Shown here in pieces: positions 27,567 through 36,281 of a stretch of DNA of 64,000 bases. Both the position numbers and the translations under genes were made by a program. The number at the start of each line of letters is the position of its first letter. Within the stretch, counting starts at the first letter, position 1. The notes below the pieces were generated by a model that did not search any database, was not told the DNA's origin, and worked only from the letters and a program-made list of their open reading frames with translations. Source of the DNA: an uncultured Pelagibacteraceae bacterium. GTDB lineage: Bacteria; Pseudomonadota; Alphaproteobacteria; Pelagibacterales; Pelagibacteraceae. The stretch lies in the NCBI GenBank assembly GCA_902571425.1, contig CACGBZ010000005.1, positions 39,086-103,085 of the forward strand, written 5' to 3'.

Positions 27567-27596
27567 TTTATAGCACATTTAAAATGTTTATGTGAA
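27567..27596 (-). promoter_or_regulatory. Candidate sigma-70-type promoter of the gcv riboswitch transcript
   Basis: On the minus strand, TTCACA (27596-27591) and TATAAA (27572-27567) are separated by 18 bases. Transcription would begin a few bases later, at about the first base of aptamer 1 (27560). The promoter is squeezed between the stop of the upstream EamA gene (27599) and the aptamer, which leaves little room for any operator. Confidence 0.6.
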
Positions 27597-27598
27597 AT

Positions 27599-28471
27599 TT
27601 ATTTAGCTACCTTTTTGACAAGTAATGGGGACAAAAACTGTGTAACCACTGCTGTTATAACCACAGCTCCCCCAAAAAGTACTGTGAGTGGCGGGTTTTC
27701 GTTTGCAAACATCCACGCCCACATAGGTCCTAAGACAGCTTCGGTTAACATAATGATTCCAACAAATGCTGAAGGAGTTGATCTTGCTCCAATTGTTATA
27801 AGTATAAATCCAAGTCCAACTTGAAAAAATCCTGCAATAAAACCTAAAAAAATATCATTTGTTGAAACCAAAATACTCGGTGACATAAACAAACCTATTA
27901 GTGTTGCAAAAATTCCAGCAACCAATTGTAAAGGTATCATGTCGACTTTTGGATATTTTCTGACAATTAAAATTAAGATCGCAAACGATATCGGCATAAT
28001 GAATGCAACTAGGTTTCCAGTCATTTGACCTGGTGTTAGTGAGCTTCCTAACATTAAAATGATGCCAACTACTGCTGTAATAATACATGTTAATGTAATT
28101 TTAGAAATTTTTTCTTTTAAAAATATATAACCAAAAATTGCTAAAAACAAAGCTTGAGTTTGTATTATAAAATTAGCATTAGCTACTGTTGTTTCGTACA
28201 TAGCAAATACATAACTAGCAAATCCAATAGATAAAATTATACCTCCAAGTAAACCTGGAAATCCAGATTTATAAAGAGCACTTAAAATTTTTCCTTTGTA
28301 AGTAAATATTAAAAAAATTGTAATTGCTCCAATAAAGAAAAGTGATCTCCAAAATAATATTTGCCAAAGAGTCGATCCTTCAAACGATTTTACTACTAAA
28401 CCACCAAAACTTAACGTACATGCTCCTAAAAAAACTAAAAAAGGCCCTGGTAATTTAGATAAAATATTCAT
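27599..28471 (-). CDS. EamA/DMT-family permease
   Basis: A 290-residue inner-membrane protein with ten hydrophobic helices in two EamA repeats (LVFLGACTLSFGGLVVKSF at the start; TQALFLAIFGYIFLKEKIS closing the first repeat; LTEAVLGPMWAWMFANENP in the second). The substrate is unknown. Its start shares one base with the pxpC stop, so it belongs to the pxpB-pxpC transcript and might export or import a product of 5-oxoproline metabolism. That is inference. The stop lies 3 bases before the gcv promoter. Confidence 0.85.
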   Translation of the reverse strand: MNILSKLPGPFLVFLGACTLSFGGLVVKSFEGSTLWQILFWRSLFFIGAITIFLIFTYKGKILSALYKSGFPGLLGGIILSIGFASYVFAMYETTVANANFIIQTQALFLAIFGYIFLKEKISKITLTCIITAVVGIILMLGSSLTPGQMTGNLVAFIMPISFAILILIVRKYPKVDMIPLQLVAGIFATLIGLFMSPSILVSTNDIFLGFIAGFFQVGLGFILITIGARSTPSAFVGIIMLTEAVLGPMWAWMFANENPPLTVLFGGAVVITAVVTQFLSPLLVKKVAK

Positions 28472-29415
28472 TAAATTTGAGAAAGTAAATTTTTAGTTTC
28501 CATTTCATATAACTTAAATAGAGTTTCTGCATCAGATAAATTAATCTCTTTAAATTTTATTTTTGAACCAGGAGATATCTGCACTAATCGGTCATAATCG
28601 ACACTAGCCACAACTCCAATTTTTGGATAACCACCAATAGTGCCATGATCTGAAAGCATTATAATTGGATTTCCGTCTGCTGGTACTTGGATTACACCTT
28701 TAATTAATCCCTCTGATTTAATATTGGTATCAACGATATTCTCTATTTTAGGTCCTTCTAGTCTCATACCCATTCTGTCTGAAAGTTTCGATACTGTAAA
28801 TTCCTTTTCATAAAATATTTTTTTACCTTTCTCAGAAAAGTAATCAAAATTTGTACCTTTAATCACCCTTATGTTTTCTATTTTAGTATTAACGTAATTA
28901 GTTTTTTTAATATCCTTATTTGAATTTATTTTTTTAAGATTAATTCTTTGCCTTACATCTAATTTTTTTCCATCATTAGATCCAATATTTGCTTTTGTAT
29001 TTATAGAATAACTATTCCATTGGAATTTTAAATCGAACTCTCCACCTAATGCTAAATATCCATAAACTGATTTATTTGTAGAGAGGATATTTATCTCATC
29101 TCCATTTTCAATTTGATAGCTTTCATAACAATTTCCCTCAATTTCAGTATCTTTTTTATTAATTGAAAAAATTACATCCCCAGTAATAGCAAAATTTATT
29201 TTTTCTCCTGAATATTTTATATGAGGACCTTGATATGCAAACTCTATCACTGCAGAGTCTAAATTATTATTAACAAGTTTATTAGCTATAAGATAATTTC
29301 TATTATCCATCGCACCACTAAACGGAATACCAATATGATAAAGATGATCCCTTCCTTTGTCTTGAAAAGTGGTATTAATTCCGGGTCTGATTATATCTAA
29401 ATAATTATTACTCAT
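28471..29415 (-). CDS. pxpC: 5-oxoprolinase subunit C (biotin-dependent carboxylase-like, PxpC)
   Basis: With PxpA and PxpB it hydrolyses 5-oxoproline (pyroglutamate) to glutamate using ATP. The protein shows the family N-terminus DIIRPGINTTFQDKGRDHLYHIGIPFSGAMD, GDVIFSINKK, SDRMGMRLEGP and MLSDHGTIGGYPKIGVV. I place the start at the ATG at 29415, which overlaps the end of pxpB by 8 bases and gives 314 residues. An earlier in-frame ATG would add six unusual residues (MSIIIL). Older names are KipA or urea-amidolyase-related protein. Confidence 0.9.
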   Translation of the reverse strand: MSNNYLDIIRPGINTTFQDKGRDHLYHIGIPFSGAMDNRNYLIANKLVNNNLDSAVIEFAYQGPHIKYSGEKINFAITGDVIFSINKKDTEIEGNCYESYQIENGDEINILSTNKSVYGYLALGGEFDLKFQWNSYSINTKANIGSNDGKKLDVRQRINLKKINSNKDIKKTNYVNTKIENIRVIKGTNFDYFSEKGKKIFYEKEFTVSKLSDRMGMRLEGPKIENIVDTNIKSEGLIKGVIQVPADGNPIIMLSDHGTIGGYPKIGVVASVDYDRLVQISPGSKIKFKEINLSDAETLFKLYEMETKNLLSQI

Positions 29416-30082
29416 TAAAATTATTATACTCATCTAAAGTAATTTCTTTAAAAATTACTGTATCTCCTGGATTAATTAGATTTGGTTTTTCTTCTTTTGA
29501 ACTATCAAAAACATCTAAAGGTGTGTTGCCTAAAATATTCCATCCACCTGGACTTTCAAATGTATAAATATTTGCAAATTGTTCAGTTACTGCGACAGAT
29601 CCTTTGGGTACTTTTACTCTTGGGGTTTCTAAACGTTGAGCTCGCATATTCTTATCTAAGTCACCAAGAAACGGCATGCCAGCAATAAAACCTGTCATAT
29701 AACAGAAATATTCCTTATTAAAAAAATTTTTTAAAATTTTTTCTCTACTTAATTTTAATATTTCTTCCAATCTTTTAATATCCATAGAGAAATTTTTTTG
29801 ACAACAAACTGGTATTTCCAATTTTTTAGATTTTGTTTTTTCTGAGTTTTCAATATTAATATTTTCTATAAATTTTTTTACTTCTTTAAAATTTGTTTTT
29901 CTTAAATCATAAGAAATAATTAATTTATTATATGAAGGTGTTAAATTATTGATCCCTTCTAATTTTTTTTCTTTAATAGTTTTAAAATATTTTATTACTT
30001 GTGAATTAATTGATTTATTAACTTCATTACCAAAATCACAGTACAAAGCTGCGTCACCAAGATTTGATATATTTTTTATCAT
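29408..30082 (-). CDS. pxpB: 5-oxoprolinase subunit B (PxpB, KipI-like)
   Basis: A 224-residue partner of PxpC in the ATP-dependent 5-oxoprolinase. Diagnostic parts are LGDAALYCDFG at the N-terminus, the conserved YMTGFIAGMPFLGDLD near residues 128-143, TPRVKVPKGSVAV and ESPGGWNILGNTPL. It starts only 27 bases from the proposed pxpA start on the other strand, so the two halves of the enzyme are divergently transcribed from one small region. Confidence 0.9.
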   Translation of the reverse strand: MIKNISNLGDAALYCDFGNEVNKSINSQVIKYFKTIKEKKLEGINNLTPSYNKLIISYDLRKTNFKEVKKFIENINIENSEKTKSKKLEIPVCCQKNFSMDIKRLEEILKLSREKILKNFFNKEYFCYMTGFIAGMPFLGDLDKNMRAQRLETPRVKVPKGSVAVTEQFANIYTFESPGGWNILGNTPLDVFDSSKEEKPNLINPGDTVIFKEITLDEYNNFNE

Positions 30083-30109
30083 GTCATGTTATACTTAACA
30101 TTAGAGACT

Positions 30110-30883
30110 ATGGAAATTAATATAAATTGCGATTTAGGGGAAAAATCAAAACATCATTCAAATAAGTATGATCCAGATTTACTAGAAATAGTTAATTCTG
30201 CAAATGTTGCATGTGGTTATCATGCAGGTGACGATAAGTCCATGAATCAAGTGGTTCAAATTTCAAAAAAAAATGGTGTTAGTATTGGAGCACACCCTTC
30301 TTTTAACGATCCTGGAAATTTTGGAAGACAAAGAATGAGTCTTCCATCAAGCGAAGTAAGGCAATTGATTATAAATCAATATGAAATTCTTCAAAAAATT
30401 GCTCAAGATCATGGAGAAAATGTTACTCATATAAAACCACACGGTGCATTAAACAATATGGCTTGTGAAGACATAGATTTAGCAACCACCTTAGCAAAGG
30501 CCATAAATGAGATTAGCAAAGATTTAATTTATTTAGTACCTACAGGTTCTAAAATGGAAGAAGCAGCCAAAAAACTGAACATGCGTATAGCTTGTGAAAT
30601 TTTTGCTGATCGAAATTATGAAGATGATGGTAATTTGGTTTCAAGAAAAAAACCACATGCACTAATTACAGATCCTTTAGAAGCTCAAAAGCACGTACTA
30701 AATATGGTTAAAAATCAGTCACTTAATTGTCACAGCGGGAAGCAAATACCTTGTGAAATTGACTCTGTATGCATACATGGAGATAATGCAAGTTCGCTGG
30801 CTACTGCAAAATCTATAAAAAAAAATTTAGTAGATAACGGACTAACTTTAAAACCTTTAACTAAGATGGAGAAATTTAGATAA
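30110..30883 (+). CDS. pxpA: 5-oxoprolinase subunit A (PxpA, LamB/YcsF family)
   Basis: Catalytic subunit of 5-oxoprolinase with a TIM-barrel-like fold. From the ATG at 30110 the protein begins MEININCDLGE, exactly the family start, followed by NVACGYHAGDD, GAHPSFNDPGNFGR, HIKPHGALNN and the C-terminal VCIHGDNASS, which carry the metal-binding His/Asp residues. An earlier in-frame ATG at 30086 would add eight residues that do not fit the family. AGAG lies just before 30110. The stop overlaps the start of the next gene. Confidence 0.92.
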   Translation: MEININCDLGEKSKHHSNKYDPDLLEIVNSANVACGYHAGDDKSMNQVVQISKKNGVSIGAHPSFNDPGNFGRQRMSLPSSEVRQLIINQYEILQKIAQDHGENVTHIKPHGALNNMACEDIDLATTLAKAINEISKDLIYLVPTGSKMEEAAKKLNMRIACEIFADRNYEDDGNLVSRKKPHALITDPLEAQKHVLNMVKNQSLNCHSGKQIPCEIDSVCIHGDNASSLATAKSIKKNLVDNGLTLKPLTKMEKFR

Positions 30884-31374
30884 TGATAAAAAATACATTA
30901 ATTACTTTTTTTTTATTAGTTCTTTTATCTACCAATTCATATTCTGCAGGTACTAGCTCTGGTACAGATTCTAATAGTGCTAACAATTACAATAAAGCTG
31001 TAAAATTAGTAAAAGCAGCAAAAAAATATGAAAATGATGGTAAAGTTGAGAAAGCAAATAAGAGATATATGAAAGCTCTAAAGCTTTTAATTAAATCAAA
31101 CAAAAGCAAACCGAATAAAGCTGATACATTAAACTACTTAGGTTTTACAACAAGGAAACTTGGGGATTTTGAAACTGGAGAAAAATATTATCTTCAAGGT
31201 CTTGCAATAGAACCAAATCATATAGGTATTAATGAATATTTAGGTGAGCTTTATGTTGCAACAAACAGAATTGATTTAGCTAATGAAAGATTAAAAATTT
31301 TAGAAAGTTGTAACTGTAAAGAATACGATAGTTTAAAACAAATTATTGCTGGCACAAAAAAATCAAAATACTAA
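30883..31374 (+). CDS. TPR-repeat protein, probably exported
   Basis: A 163-residue protein with an N-terminal signal-like hydrophobic helix (LITFFLLVLLSTNSYSAG), probably cleaved after YSA, then a low-complexity Ser/Asn stretch and Lys-rich helices. Two tetratricopeptide-like repeats follow (TLNYLGFTTRKLGDFETGEKYY and the next INEYLGELYVATNRIDLANE). TPRs mediate protein contacts, and the partner is unknown. The start overlaps the pxpA stop by one base, so it is co-transcribed with pxpA. A functional link to 5-oxoproline use is not evident. Its stop overlaps that of convergent dctM by 4 bases. Confidence 0.78.
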   Translation: MIKNTLITFFLLVLLSTNSYSAGTSSGTDSNSANNYNKAVKLVKAAKKYENDGKVEKANKRYMKALKLLIKSNKSKPNKADTLNYLGFTTRKLGDFETGEKYYLQGLAIEPNHIGINEYLGELYVATNRIDLANERLKILESCNCKEYDSLKQIIAGTKKSKY

Positions 31375-32681
31375 TTAATGTTTTGAACCATTTGTTGTGG
31401 CATCCATAAAGCTATTTCAGGAAAGATAACAACAAGAATTACTGCAAGGATCATTAACATAAACAACGGGAATGCACTCCTTGCAATAAATCCCATATCT
31501 TTGTTAGCCATTCCTTGTAATACAAATAAATTAAATCCTACAGGTGGTGTGATTTGGGCCATCTCAACTACTATAACTAAAAATATTCCAAACCAGATCA
31601 TATCGAAACCAGCTTGTCTAATCATTGGCTCAATTATTGCCATTGTTAGTACGACTGCTGATATTCCATCAAGAAACATTCCAAGAATAATATAAAAAAT
31701 CATTAACACAAAAATTAATACATACGGGGATAGCTCCATATTTTGTATCCAAATAGCTAAATTTCTTGGAAGACCAGTAAATCCCATTGCTAATGATAAA
31801 AATGTAGAGCCAGCTAAAATAAAAGCAATCATACAAGATGTTTTAGTTGCACCTAATAAAGATTGTTTAAATGTTTCAATATTCAAACTCTTTTGAAAGT
31901 AAGATAAAATTAAAGCCCCTACTACACCTAAAGATGCAGCCTCTGTTGCTGTTGCAACTCCTGTGTATATTGATCCAATCACAGCTGATATTAAAATAAT
32001 TACTGGTAATAATTGTTTTGATTTTCTTATTTTTTCTAGAAAGGAAAATTTTTCTACATATTTAGGCATACTTTTTTTATTTATTAAAGACCAGATGATC
32101 ACGTAAGACATAAATATAAGTGCAATCATTATCCCTGGAATAATTCCTGCAATAAATAGCTTTGCTATAGACTCTTGAACAGTTACTCCATAAATTATTA
32201 ATATTATTGAAGGAGGAATAAGAAGTCCTAAAGTTCCCGAACCTGCTAGACTGCCTAACAAAATTTTTTCTGGATATTTTCTTTTTCTTAGTTCTGGGAT
32301 AGACATTTTACCAACTGTTGCAACAGTTGCTGCTGAAGAACCTGATATTGCTGCAAAAAGTGCGCATCCAACAACATTTACATGAATTAATCCCCCGGGT
32401 AATTTTTGCATCCAAGGTGATAGTCCAGCAAATAAATTTTCAGATAACTTGGTCCTAAATAATATTTCACCCATCCAAACAAACAATGGTAAAGCTGTTA
32501 ATGTCCATGATGATGATGTTCCCCATATTGTGGTTGCCATAGCATCTCCAACTGGTCTTGAAGTAAATAACAACATTCCAATTGTTGAAACTCCTATCAT
32601 ACTTATCGCTACCCATATGCCAGATCCAAGGAAAAACAATAATACACTGATAAAGAATATTGTGAGAAGTATTTCAGTCAT
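31371..32681 (-). CDS. dctM: TRAP transporter large permease (DctM family)
   Basis: The 12-helix ion-coupled subunit of a tripartite ATP-independent periplasmic transporter. At 436 residues it has the usual length. Conserved parts include FLGSGIWVAISMIGVS, GCALFAAISGSSAATVATVG, GSLAGSGTLGLLIPPSIILIIYG and the C-terminal AQITPPVGFNLFVLQG. It overlaps dctQ by 8 bases. Together with dctQ and dctP, in the order P-Q-M, it imports an organic acid or similar compound. The ligand is not readable from the sequence. Confidence 0.93.
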   Translation of the reverse strand: MTEILLTIFFISVLLFFLGSGIWVAISMIGVSTIGMLLFTSRPVGDAMATTIWGTSSSWTLTALPLFVWMGEILFRTKLSENLFAGLSPWMQKLPGGLIHVNVVGCALFAAISGSSAATVATVGKMSIPELRKRKYPEKILLGSLAGSGTLGLLIPPSIILIIYGVTVQESIAKLFIAGIIPGIMIALIFMSYVIIWSLINKKSMPKYVEKFSFLEKIRKSKQLLPVIILISAVIGSIYTGVATATEAASLGVVGALILSYFQKSLNIETFKQSLLGATKTSCMIAFILAGSTFLSLAMGFTGLPRNLAIWIQNMELSPYVLIFVLMIFYIILGMFLDGISAVVLTMAIIEPMIRQAGFDMIWFGIFLVIVVEMAQITPPVGFNLFVLQGMANKDMGFIARSAFPLFMLMILAVILVVIFPEIALWMPQQMVQNIN

Positions 32682-33162
32682 TCTTACTTAAAATTGTTAA
32701 AATAAATTTATGTAAAACAGCTATAAAAAAAATTAAAGATCCGATAGCAACACTAGTTTGAGGAATCCATATTAAGATCTCATCTGCACCTTCGCTTCTC
32801 TCTTGAAAATCAAAAGAGATTAATAACATTTTCCATAAGTAAAAAGACAAATAGCCTGAAAAAATTGTTGCTACAATCAAACACCAAATTTCTAAAAATT
32901 TTTTATAGGATGAAGAGGCTTTTTCTAAGAAAAGTGTAATTCGAATATGTCCACCTTCAACAAAAGTAAACGCTAATGCATAGAAGGAAGCCGCAGCCAT
33001 ACAGTAACCTGAATACTCAGCCAAACCTCTTATGTAAAAACCAAAAATTCTTGAAGAAATTCCAATTAAAATAAAAACTGCAACAAGTATTAAAAAAAAA
33101 GCAGCTATATATCCTGAAAATTTATAGAGCTTATTTAGATTGTTATTTATTGATTGAAACAT
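32674..33162 (-). CDS. dctQ: TRAP transporter small permease (DctQ family)
   Basis: The four-helix small subunit that binds DctM. The 162-residue protein has the family motif AEYSGYCMAAASFYALAFTFVEGGHIRI near residues 44-71 (cited in parts: GHIRI is diagnostic). Its ATG at 33162 is preceded by the T-tract of a strong hairpin and has no clear Shine-Dalgarno, so its translation or transcription is probably weaker than that of dctP. Confidence 0.88.
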   Translation of the reverse strand: MFQSINNNLNKLYKFSGYIAAFFLILVAVFILIGISSRIFGFYIRGLAEYSGYCMAAASFYALAFTFVEGGHIRITLFLEKASSSYKKFLEIWCLIVATIFSGYLSFYLWKMLLISFDFQERSEGADEILIWIPQTSVAIGSLIFFIAVLHKFILTILSKND

Positions 33163-33167
33163 TTAAT

Positions 33168-33200
33168 AAAAAGGCCAACTTACTACAAGTTGGCCTTTTT
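33168..33200 (-). terminator. Hairpin terminator/attenuator between dctP and dctQ
   Basis: AAAAAGGCCAACTT pairs with AAGTTGGCCTTTTT around a 5-base loop, giving a stem of up to 14 bp. On the minus strand it is followed by TTTTTATT, so it should end most transcripts after dctP while letting a fraction continue into dctQ-dctM. This yields more binding protein than permease. The other strand also has a T-run, but there is no plus-strand gene to end here. Confidence 0.85.
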
Positions 33201-33211
33201 TTTAAGACTAT

Positions 33212-34183
33212 TTATTTGTAAGCAGATAAAACTGCAGCACCTCTGTCTCCAGCTTTTGCTTTCCATTCTTCAGACATTGTTGCTCCAACTTTTTCAAAAT
33301 GTTTTTTCAAAGCTGAATTAACTTCGCCAACTTCCATTCCAGCGTCAGCTAAAGCTTTCTTATCTCCAGTATTACCTTGTTTAGATAATTCCCAACCTTT
33401 TTCTTCAGCAATTGCTGCTTGGTTCATAACTAAATCTTGAGTTGCTTTATCAAGTTTATTCCAAGAAGCTTTATTAGCTATAATCATATTTTTTGGAAAC
33501 CATGCTGCTATATCATAAAAATATTTAACACCATTTTCCCAAATCTTACTATTTTTACCAGTTGTAGGAGAAGTAATCATACTTTCCACTGCACCTGTTG
33601 AAAATGCTTGGCTAATTTCAGCTGCTTCAATTTTAGTTGGTGCCATTCCTGTTAACTCCGCAATTCTAATTGTTGCAGAGTTGTAAGCTCTAAATTTTAA
33701 TCCATTTAGATCACCAACTTTTTCTATTTGCTTTTTACTATAAAGTCCTTGTGCAGGCCATGGCACTGCATAAAGAAATACCAATCCTTTTTCATCAAGA
33801 CTCTTAACAATATATGGCTTTGAAGCTTCATATAATTTCATAGCATCATCATAAGAACTTGCTAAGAAAGGCAATGAGTCAATTTCGTATAAAGGATCTT
33901 CTTTTCCTAGAGCTGACATAAATCTTTCACCGATAGGCGCTTGACCTGTTCTTACAGCTCTGAAAATTTCACCACCTTTAAACAATGAACCACCTGGGTG
34001 AGTAACAATTGTAAGTTTTCCACCACTTTTTTCAGTTACATTCTTTGCAAATTCTGTTGCATTAGCAGAATGAAAGTTTCCAGCACCATAAGCAAGTGCC
34101 ATATCCCATTTTTCAGCTAAAGAAACGTTTGCAAATAACAATACTGAAGTAATTATAGATATAAATAATTTCAATAATTTCAT
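33212..34183 (-). CDS. dctP: TRAP transporter substrate-binding protein (DctP family)
   Basis: A 323-residue periplasmic binding protein. It has an N-terminal signal peptide (FISIITSVLLFANVSLAEK, cleavage near Ala23), the EIFRAVRTGQAPIGERF segment, the conserved ligand-contacting Arg in LNGLKFRAYNS, and EAAEISQAFSTGAVES. The start is supported by AAGGAGG, one of the strongest Shine-Dalgarno sites in the window, as expected for an abundant protein. A strong hairpin follows the gene. The substrate is unknown. The nearby 5-oxoprolinase genes are a possible but unproven clue. Confidence 0.93.
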   Translation of the reverse strand: MKLLKLFISIITSVLLFANVSLAEKWDMALAYGAGNFHSANATEFAKNVTEKSGGKLTIVTHPGGSLFKGGEIFRAVRTGQAPIGERFMSALGKEDPLYEIDSLPFLASSYDDAMKLYEASKPYIVKSLDEKGLVFLYAVPWPAQGLYSKKQIEKVGDLNGLKFRAYNSATIRIAELTGMAPTKIEAAEISQAFSTGAVESMITSPTTGKNSKIWENGVKYFYDIAAWFPKNMIIANKASWNKLDKATQDLVMNQAAIAEEKGWELSKQGNTGDKKALADAGMEVGEVNSALKKHFEKVGATMSEEWKAKAGDRGAAVLSAYK

Positions 34184-34214
34184 TTATCCTCCTTTTTAAA
34201 ATAAACATTTAATT

Positions 34215-34227
34215 ATCTCTCAGAGAT
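34215..34227. promoter_or_regulatory. Perfect palindrome in the dctP-terC intergenic region
   Basis: ATCTCT-C-AGAGAT is a perfect inverted repeat with one central base, about 30 bases upstream of dctP and 68 upstream of the TerC-like start. It sits in a divergent regulatory gap and could be an operator, but it is short and no regulator gene is near. Confidence 0.25.
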
Positions 34228-34294
34228 TAAATCAATAAAATTATCATTATGGTCTCATTGAAAATTTGTCAGATTATACTATTATAATGTTATC

Positions 34295-34906
34295 TTGATT
34301 GAAGAACTCATAATTTTAACTAATATAATTTTTATCACGATTATATTAACTGCTGATAATGCAGTGATAGTCGGATCTATTGCCTCAAATTTTGTACCAA
34401 AAAATAGAAAACAAATAATTCTTTGGGGTGTAATTGGAGCTTTTGTTTTTAAAATTTTTTTTGCAATTTTTGCAACTTTCTTGTTTGAATTTTATTTTGT
34501 AAAAATTTTAGGCGGTTTGTTACTAATCTGGATAGTAAATGATTTAAGAAAAGATTTACTAGATATAAAAAAAATAAAAACTGTCTCAAAAAAAACAAAA
34601 GAACCTTCATACATTAGCAGTATTGGAAAAGTTTTATTTGCAGATATCATGATTAGTTTTGACAATGTAATTGGTGTTGTCGCTGCAGCGAAAGGATATT
34701 TTGGATTTATGATATTTGGACTTATGTTGTCAGTTGTTCTAACTGGTGCTTTAGCAACGTATATGGCTAATTATATACAAAGACATATTTGGATAGCCTA
34801 TATTGGCTTAGTATTTATATTAATCGTTGGTCTGCAATTGGTTATAGGTGGATTGGTTGATCTTGAAATACTAAATATTAATGAGGAATTTAAAAAATAT
34901 TTTTAA
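34295..34906 (+). CDS. TerC-family integral membrane protein
   Basis: A 203-residue membrane protein with about six helices. The paired motifs TADNAVIVGSIA (about residues 19-30) and ADIMISFDNVIGVVAAAKG (about 114-132), each with an Asp in the membrane, are typical of TerC/YjbE proteins, which are thought to move metal ions such as manganese. It probably starts with TTG at 34295. The only nearby ATG upstream is out of frame and runs into a stop. No clear Shine-Dalgarno precedes it, so the start is the weak point of this call. Confidence 0.82.
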   Translation: MIEELIILTNIIFITIILTADNAVIVGSIASNFVPKNRKQIILWGVIGAFVFKIFFAIFATFLFEFYFVKILGGLLLIWIVNDLRKDLLDIKKIKTVSKKTKEPSYISSIGKVLFADIMISFDNVIGVVAAAKGYFGFMIFGLMLSVVLTGALATYMANYIQRHIWIAYIGLVFILIVGLQLVIGGLVDLEILNINEEFKKYF

Positions 34907-34947
34907 AATCTATACAATAGTTTGAAAATACTCGTTATAGAGGCGCT

Positions 34948-34984
34948 TATTCAATGCTAAAAAGGACTATTTTGTCATTGAATA
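34948..34984 (+). other. Hairpin in the leader of the ABC binding-protein gene
   Basis: TATTCAATG and CATTGAATA form a perfect 9-bp stem around a 19-base loop, in the 138-base gap between the TerC-like gene and the binding protein. No T-run follows, so it is not a standard terminator. An alternative reading is a 16-codon ORF starting in the stem at 34954. Function unknown. Confidence 0.4.
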
Positions 34985-35044
34985 TTAATCATATTCATAA
35001 TTAAATTAGTTTTTTATAAATTGTTAACAATATAGAGGAAGATA

Positions 35045-36226
35045 ATGAGAAAACTATTTATTGCTGCATTTATGTTTGTTTCTATTTTTGGAACAAAAGT
35101 AATGGCAGATATTAAAATGGGGATCATTTTAGGATTTACGGGTCCTATTGAATCTCTAACTCCAGCTATGGCTGCATCTGCAGAGCTTGCTTTTAAAGAA
35201 GCATCAGACTCAGGTTCGCTATTAGGTGGAAAAAAAATTGAAGTCATGAGAGCAGACTCAACCTGTGTTGACTCAGCAGCGGCAACAGCAGCAGCTGAAG
35301 GTTTAATATCAGGTGGTGTGGCTGCAATTATGGGAGCAGACTGTTCAGGTGTTACTGGTGCTATTGCAACAAATGTTGCTGTACCAAATGGTGTAGTTAT
35401 GATTTCACCTTCTGCAACTTCTCCAGGATTAACAACTCTAGATGATAAAGGGTACTTCTTTAGAACTGCTCCATCAGATGCTAGAGGTGGTCAAATTTTA
35501 GCTGACATAACTAAAGATAGAAAAGTAAAAAGTGTTGCAATCACTTATACTAACAATGACTATGGTAAAGGTTTAGCTGATGTTTATAAAGCAGCAGTGG
35601 AAGCGCATGGTATTAAAGTTACAACTGTAACTGCTCACGAAGATGGAAAAGCAGATTACTCATCTGAAGTAGCAACGCTTGCTTCTGCTGGTGGTGATGC
35701 TGTAGCAGTTATTGGTTATCTTGACCAAGGTGGAAAAGGAATAATTCAAGCTTCTTTAGACTCTGGTGCATTTGATAAATTTGTTTTATCAGATGGTATG
35801 ATCGGTCAATCTTTAGTTGATGCTTTTGGTAAAGATTTAAGTAAATCATTTGGATCAATGCCGGGTTCTACTGGCAAAGGTGCAGGTATATTTGCTGAAG
35901 TTGCAAAAGCTGGAGGTGTAGAAGCATCTGGTCCATACACAGCTGAGTCTTACGATGCAGCTGCTTTAATCGTTCTTGCAATGCAAGCAGGTAACTCTGC
36001 TGACAGAGCATCTATTGCAAAAAATGTAATGGATGTTGCTAACGCTCCTGGAAAAAAGATTTACCCAGGTGAACTTAAGAAAGGTTTAGATTTACTAGCG
36101 AAAGGTAAAAAGATTAATTACGAAGGTGCTACTGGAGTAACTTTTACTGATGTTGGTGAAGCTGAAGGTTCTTTCTTAGAACAAGAAGTTAAAGGCGGAA
36201 AATTCAAAACTAAAAAACAAAGATAA
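35045..36226 (+). CDS. Branched-chain-type ABC transporter substrate-binding protein
   Basis: A 393-residue periplasmic protein with a signal peptide (KLFIAAFMFVSIFGTKVMA, cleavage after Ala21) and the LivJ/peripla_BP_6 fold: MGIILGFTGPIESLTPAMAAS at the mature N-terminus, ISPSATSPGLT and VAITYTNNDYGKG. It binds an amino acid or amide-like ligand. AGAGGAAG precedes the ATG at a good distance. Unusually, the matching permease and ATPase genes (37506-41380) lie on the opposite strand, convergent to it, with an MFS gene between. Pairing with those genes is inferred from position. A strong terminator follows. Confidence 0.9.
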   Translation: MRKLFIAAFMFVSIFGTKVMADIKMGIILGFTGPIESLTPAMAASAELAFKEASDSGSLLGGKKIEVMRADSTCVDSAAATAAAEGLISGGVAAIMGADCSGVTGAIATNVAVPNGVVMISPSATSPGLTTLDDKGYFFRTAPSDARGGQILADITKDRKVKSVAITYTNNDYGKGLADVYKAAVEAHGIKVTTVTAHEDGKADYSSEVATLASAGGDAVAVIGYLDQGGKGIIQASLDSGAFDKFVLSDGMIGQSLVDAFGKDLSKSFGSMPGSTGKGAGIFAEVAKAGGVEASGPYTAESYDAAALIVLAMQAGNSADRASIAKNVMDVANAPGKKIYPGELKKGLDLLAKGKKINYEGATGVTFTDVGEAEGSFLEQEVKGGKFKTKKQR

Positions 36227-36242
36227 TTTTTTATCTTAATTC

Positions 36243-36281
36243 AAAAAACCCCAGTAATTTAATTACTGGGGTTTTTTTTTT
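36243..36281. terminator. Bidirectional terminator shared by the binding-protein and MFS genes
   Basis: CCCCAGTAA and TTACTGGGG (36249-36257, 36263-36271) form a G/C-topped stem flanked by A6 on the left and T10 on the right, so it works on both strands. The last two codons and the stop of the minus-strand MFS gene (CCC CAG TAA) are the right-hand stem arm, and the preceding Lys codons are the T10 run. Confidence 0.9.

Noticed and set aside
27432..27824. 130-codon open frame on the plus strand
   Set aside because: It lies antisense to the EamA gene end, the gcv promoter and the glycine riboswitch. The product resembles no family and the frame is a shadow.
34948..34984. Terminator for the TerC-like gene
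   Set aside because: A 9-bp stem is present but no T-run follows on the plus strand, so intrinsic termination is unlikely.
34931..34985. Possible SAM-II/SAM-V-like riboswitch because of GCTAAAAAGG
   Set aside because: The word recalls the 3′ part of SAM-II aptamers, but I could not form the required upstream hairpin plus pseudoknot, and the downstream gene is a transporter protein, not a methionine gene.
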